From assembly GCA_027576995.1 (NCBI GenBank), contig JANBQC010000430.1:1-24541 (forward strand): DNA of 24,541 bases. Reading direction: 5' to 3'. The position numbers and the translations under genes were made by a program. This document shows, piece by piece, positions 21,236 to 24,541 of this stretch. The stretch's first letter is position 1, and every line of letters starts with the position of its first letter. This DNA comes from Dimargaris cristalligena. Taxonomy: Eukaryota; Kickxellomycota; Dimargaritomycetes; Dimargaritales; Dimargaritaceae. Under the pieces are notes generated by a model. That model was not told where the DNA came from. It saw nothing but the letters and a program-made list of their open reading frames with translations, and ran no database searches.

Positions 21236-22049
21236 ATGTTTACCAATCTTGCATCCATTGCTATGGCCCCGGCCTCATGTCCGGTGGATAGTCCTGCCTG
21301 GCAGAAGCAACCAACATACCCTAGTGGGATTATGAAATGCCACGCGTCGAATACCGTGGAAAAATGGGAATGTGGGGGTAGGTGTGTACATGCGAATGTT
21401 TGAGTAAGAGTATAATAATTTAGTTGAGGATCTGCGGATGAAAGCTGGCGCTGAATGCTATTATCCCACATGTGTTATTATTATTATTATTTCAGAAAAA
21501 AGTAACATATAGATATAATAAAGTATATGATGCAATGTTAAACAATAATCTATAAGCCATACTGCTGGCTGGGCCATCATTCCACAGTTCTACCAGGATT
21601 GTTTAGGGTACTCCCACTTAACCGCACGAGGTTGGCTCTCATGTGCGGCAAACATGTACACCTGGTGGGGAAGGTGAGAATTATCGCCCCATTCTTCCAA
21701 CCGGGCGAGATTTCTCGGCAACGGAGCCCAACGCTAGTACGAATACTTAATGTGTATAGGAATCCCGATTGATCAGCTGGATCAAAGTTGCCTACCACTG
21801 GCTGTGGAATTCAGCCGACAATGCCGTCGCCGCCTTACTGCAGGCATCTCGAGTACTACAGGTCTACTAAGAATACCCCACCCAGGGTCGGAATACTTCC
21901 TATTTGATGCATGCTCCGTCGTGGGGGACTTGGGACCACATCAAAAGACCAGACAACGATTGCACATGTACTACATTGTCTCCTGGATTTTGACTAGGTC
22001 TACGTATGCAAGACCACGGCAACCATTGCTGATGTATCTCCCACTGTGA
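21236..22049 (+). pseudogene. Decayed coding fragments, possibly from a class-3 lipase
   Basis: Three plus-strand segments look like remnants of one gene. Fragment A (21236-21403) starts MFTNLASIAMAPASC and reaches MKCHAS...KWECGGRC, recalling the cysteine pattern before the catalytic domain of fungal class-3 lipases. Fragment B (about 21550-21772) contains GHHS, then KHVHLVGKVRII, where such lipases carry the GHSLGG elbow and the following strand. Fragment C (about 21820-22049) contains HPGSEYFL at 21879-21902, recalling the HPG motif near the lipase active-site histidine. The fragments lie in different frames. The AT-rich middle has a (TTA)n run, and no FRGT or intact GHSLGG is visible. If the assignment is right it is a dead copy. 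The similarity is from memory and weak. Confidence 0.25.
21477..21491 (+). repeat. (TTA)n microsatellite
   Basis: Five TTA/ATT trinucleotide units in a row, ending in TTTCAG. It looks like an intron acceptor with a polypyrimidine-like tract, but no exon in a sensible frame follows. Confidence 0.6.
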
Positions 22050-22603
22050 TTGGTAGAAAATCTGAGCCCAAGTGGATTGGCGCTTCCAAAATAAGTAAAT
22101 AACCAGGTTGGGAGTAATGTTTAAATGGCCTAGGGGTGCCGATTGTTAGGGCCGAGGACCCCATAGCGGGCTAGGGGATATGGCCCGACTAACACTAATA
22201 TTGGCAAAGTGGTATGGGTTGGTGTCTAATACTGGGACACCGTTTTAATAATATTGGTTAATTACAACATGAGACGCTGTTGGAGATGCCACTATCCAAA
22301 AAAAAACGGGGGGTTGAGGGGATTTTTAATGCCAAGATGTATGGATGCGAAGTGGCCAGTTGGGCTCGAAATCAGATGTTTCATAGAGCGAACTCGTGGT
22401 AAGGTCTGAAAGACCCTGGTTTATTTTATTTATCCGGGATGGTGACCTTTGAGAGTAGTGAAATCACACAATAGCCTCTATGGCAAATACACGCGAGAAG
22501 GGGGAGACACAGATAAGATATGCCACTTAATACAACCACATCTATACTAGTGTGGGCACTGTTAACTGAATCCCCGGCCAATTGAATTACACCCGCCTCT
22601 ATA
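22050..22603. other. Gene-poor DNA
   Basis: No recognised coding region or RNA. It contains a run of nine A next to a run of six G at about 22299-22314. Nothing else stands out. Confidence 0.45.
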
Positions 22604-22739
22604 TGGGTGAAATTCAAACCAGCTGTTTAAGGTTTTACATAATACATGTATGGTTGAATATATGTGAGAATGGCTTTTAACCAGTAATATTGGCCTCATC
22701 CAATGGATTTTTCATTATACCGCCTGAATGAACTTCTCC
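22604..22739 (+). repeat. Dispersed direct repeat, copy 1
   Basis: 136 bp from TGGGTGAAATTCAA to GAACTTCTCC, repeated at 24406-24541 in the same orientation. Long stretches agree exactly (AGTTTTACATAATAC-like core, CCAGTAATAT, GAACTTCTCC), with substitutions and small indels in between; by eye roughly four fifths identical. The 5' boundary is sharp at TGGGTGAAATT, and sequence before it is unrelated. It encodes nothing obvious and has no recognisable terminal inverted repeat. It may be part of a LTR-, MITE- or subtelomere-like family. Confidence 0.75.
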
Positions 22740-23450
22740 CATATTCACACAGACAGGCACCCTTTCTTAATCCCCCCCACCCTATTTCTTCTACCCTTAC
22801 TTACTACACCCCCCCCCAACCCCTTAACCAGTGGCATCGGGTTTGGATCGGTCGATTATTTCGATCTAGCCCTCTAAGGTTGATGATGATCACGTGGTAG
22901 TATAGGTTCCGATTGGTCACCACCCAAAATGGCAACCGAAACCGCTTTGAAGTGGGGAGACGGGGGAACGCAATGAATGAGAGGGATGAGGGGGGATAGG
23001 CATTCCACTCCACGACCCAGCATCAAAAGAATGCCATGATCAAAGATAGGTGCGACATATTTCAATGATATATTTATTACGGTCTGGGCGATTTAGGCCT
23101 GCTTGGCCATGTACCCCCGAGTATATTTTATGGCTAATATTCAAAAAATCAGGCGATTTTACAGCGTTTACTGCTGCGTGAGGATATAGAGGGGGTGGAG
23201 GTTAGGAAGACAGGCAGATAGGTGGTCTATTAGGGGAAAGCACTGAGACTTGTTGTCATGGGAAAGGGGGGAAGTACGTGGGCAGCGTAGTGTGGGTGAT
23301 ATCCGGGGATGGGGGGTGAGGGACGCCCCCCCTCTCTCAGTAACCCAGTGAAAGAGTAGTGGTAAGGTTCGGTTGGGTGTAGTGTACATACGGGGTTCGC
23401 TCTCTGCAGCCAAGGCGTGTAGTGCCTATTAGTAATTTTAGAGGGTATGA
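22740..23450. other. Gene-poor DNA between repeat copies, C/G homopolymer-rich
   Basis: It includes a run of about ten C near 22809-22818, several G-runs (22990-22996, 23265-23270, 23305-23320) and CACGTG at 22891-22896. Frames on both strands are short and low-complexity. No gene recognised. Confidence 0.5.
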
Positions 23451-23456
23451 ATAACA

Positions 23457-23522
23457 GGTCTAGTGGGTCTGGATAATAGGTCTAGTGGGTCTGGATAATA
23501 GGTCTAGTGGGTCTGAATAATA
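23457..23522 (+). repeat. Tandem repeat, three copies of a 22-bp unit
   Basis: GGTCTAGTGGGTCTGGATAATA occurs at 23457, 23479 and 23501 with exact 22-bp spacing. The third copy has one change (GGATA to GAATA), and a degraded fourth start (AATAGGTGGG) follows. There are no unique spacers between copies, so this is a minisatellite and not a CRISPR array. Confidence 0.85.
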
Positions 23523-23608
23523 AATAGGTGGGATCGAGAAAATATCAGAATCATCGCCGATCAGACTTGAATAGGAGCAGTAGTATAGATGAGGGACATG
23601 GTAAAATA

Positions 23609-23632
23609 GGGGGGGGGGTCTCCCCCCTCCCC
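23609..23632. repeat. G-tract/C-tract inverted repeat
   Basis: Ten G directly followed by TCT and six C, then T and four more C. The G and C runs can form a hairpin with a three-base loop. Similar G-rich then C-rich pairs recur nearby (about 23696-23717), pointing to a low-complexity, slippage-prone stretch. Confidence 0.6.
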
Positions 23633-24405
23633 ACTCTTTTGAACATACTCCTTGAATCTCCGGCCTGGGCGACAGGTGGTCCATGTTTTAAAGGTAAGGG
23701 GAGGGGGTATCCTCCTCCGCTACTTGGCCCAGGTTCACTATTCCGGCAGAGTGTAGCCCGGGATTCTTCATAATGAAACCCGGGTGTGAATAAACCTAGA
23801 AATCGATAAAAGAAAGCCTTTAATCATCAAAATCCGGGCTTTAACAACCCCTCCGTCCAAGTAATCCGCAATTGCCAATAACCAATATCAACCCTGGGTA
23901 TTTTGAATAGTGTAATTCGGATTTGGGTATGATTAAGCAGTTGTTGGTGGTTTAGTCACCTAAATAGATAACAAGGTATAGCCCACCCGCCGTTAACTCA
24001 TTTTTAGCGAAATTCACCCGTCCCCAGGCTGAAGCTGCGGAGAGAGTCCCCTTTCCCAAGGATTATTAGCACAGCAGGCCTGTGCGAAAAAAGCCTACAC
24101 CTCTAAAAACAGGGCACGGACGCCGTCAGGGAAATAAGGGATCTGATCGAAGAAATCGGGGGAATCGAGAGCCCTCTCCCCCTTCCTTCCCCATCGGACA
24201 GCTGGTGCAGTATGATGCTAGGGGACCACCTGTGGTTGGGCCAGCGGAGGATATCGAGATCATCGTCCCCTTTAACCCCAGGCGAAGTAATTTTTTTCAG
24301 GTGAAGTAGACCTTTTAACCTCAAGGGCGTAGCCTATGCGGCACAGGTGTGGAGTGCTTATTACCGGTTGGTAGACTTGACAATAATAACGGACTGGGGT
24401 TGATT
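23633..24405. other. Gene-poor DNA with a coding-like fragment at 24108-24300
   Basis: Mostly unremarkable. From about 24108 the plus strand is GC-rich and reads protein-like in two overlapping frames: one gives DAVREIRDLIEEIGG followed by a Pro-rich stretch, the other QLVQYDARGPPVVGPAED. This could be an exon fragment after an AACAG acceptor or a frameshifted relic. I cannot assign a family. Confidence 0.3.
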
Positions 24406-24541
24406 TGGGTGAAATTCAACCCAGCTGTATAAAGTTTTACATAATACGTGTATGTGAGAATATGTAGGAGAAAACATTTTAGCCAGTAATATCGGCCCCA
24501 TCTAACGGATTTTTTGTTAAACAGCCTGGATGAACTTCTCC
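24406..24541 (+). repeat. Dispersed direct repeat, copy 2 (cut by window end)
   Basis: Second copy of the repeat at 22604-22739, same orientation, starting at the same TGGGTGAAATTCAA boundary. It runs to the last base of the window, so its true right end is unknown. The two copies start 1802 bp apart. Confidence 0.75.

Noticed and set aside
23457..23522. CRISPR array
   Set aside because: The 22-bp units follow each other directly with no unique spacers, in a eukaryotic context.

Overview
The window looks like nuclear DNA of a fungus, probably an early-diverging lineage. Six conserved housekeeping genes lie between about 3.77 and 19.23 kb. All are split by spliceosomal introns (22 in my models) with GT-AG ends, mostly GTAAGT-like donors. 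Coding exons are GC-rich, and spacers and introns are AT-rich. The fungal assignment rests mainly on an Ntr2-type protein without a GCFC domain, together with DHX35, which budding yeast lacks. The exact lineage is my inference and is not proven.

Layout: 1-3772 is gene-poor, with one convincing orphan first exon (1288-1398, minus), a coding-like island (3235-3469, minus) and a GC-rich foldable patch (2804-2925). Next on the plus strand come HAS1 (3773-5743, 2 exons) and MAK16 (6731-8548, 4 exons), both 60S ribosome-assembly factors. On the minus strand is the proteasome alpha-5 subunit PUP2 (9311-10237, 2 exons). Three spliceosome genes then sit side by side: NTR2-like (10981-13350, minus, 7 exons), DIB1 (13943-15136, plus, 5 exons, the first holding only the ATG) and DHX35 (15723-19231, minus, 8 exons). 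NTR2 and DIB1 are divergent across 592 bp, and DIB1 and DHX35 are convergent.

From 19.2 kb to the end (5.3 kb) I recognise no intact gene. The stretch holds a 136-bp dispersed direct repeat (22604 and 24406), a 22-bp tandem repeat (23457-23522), G/C homopolymer tracts, an eroded hammerhead-ribozyme-like fold (20848-20912), and decayed coding fragments, one set faintly resembling a class-3 lipase.

Functionally the core is pure housekeeping. Two ribosome-biogenesis genes are neighbours, and three genes acting at different stages of the spliceosome cycle are neighbours: U5/tri-snRNP assembly, catalytic-stage helicase and disassembly. No mobile element with a recognisable transposase or reverse transcriptase, no tRNA or rRNA, and no CRISPR was seen. 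Exon coordinates were deduced by hand from reading frame, splice signals and remembered family conservation, so individual splice sites can be off by a few bases even where gene identity is secure.
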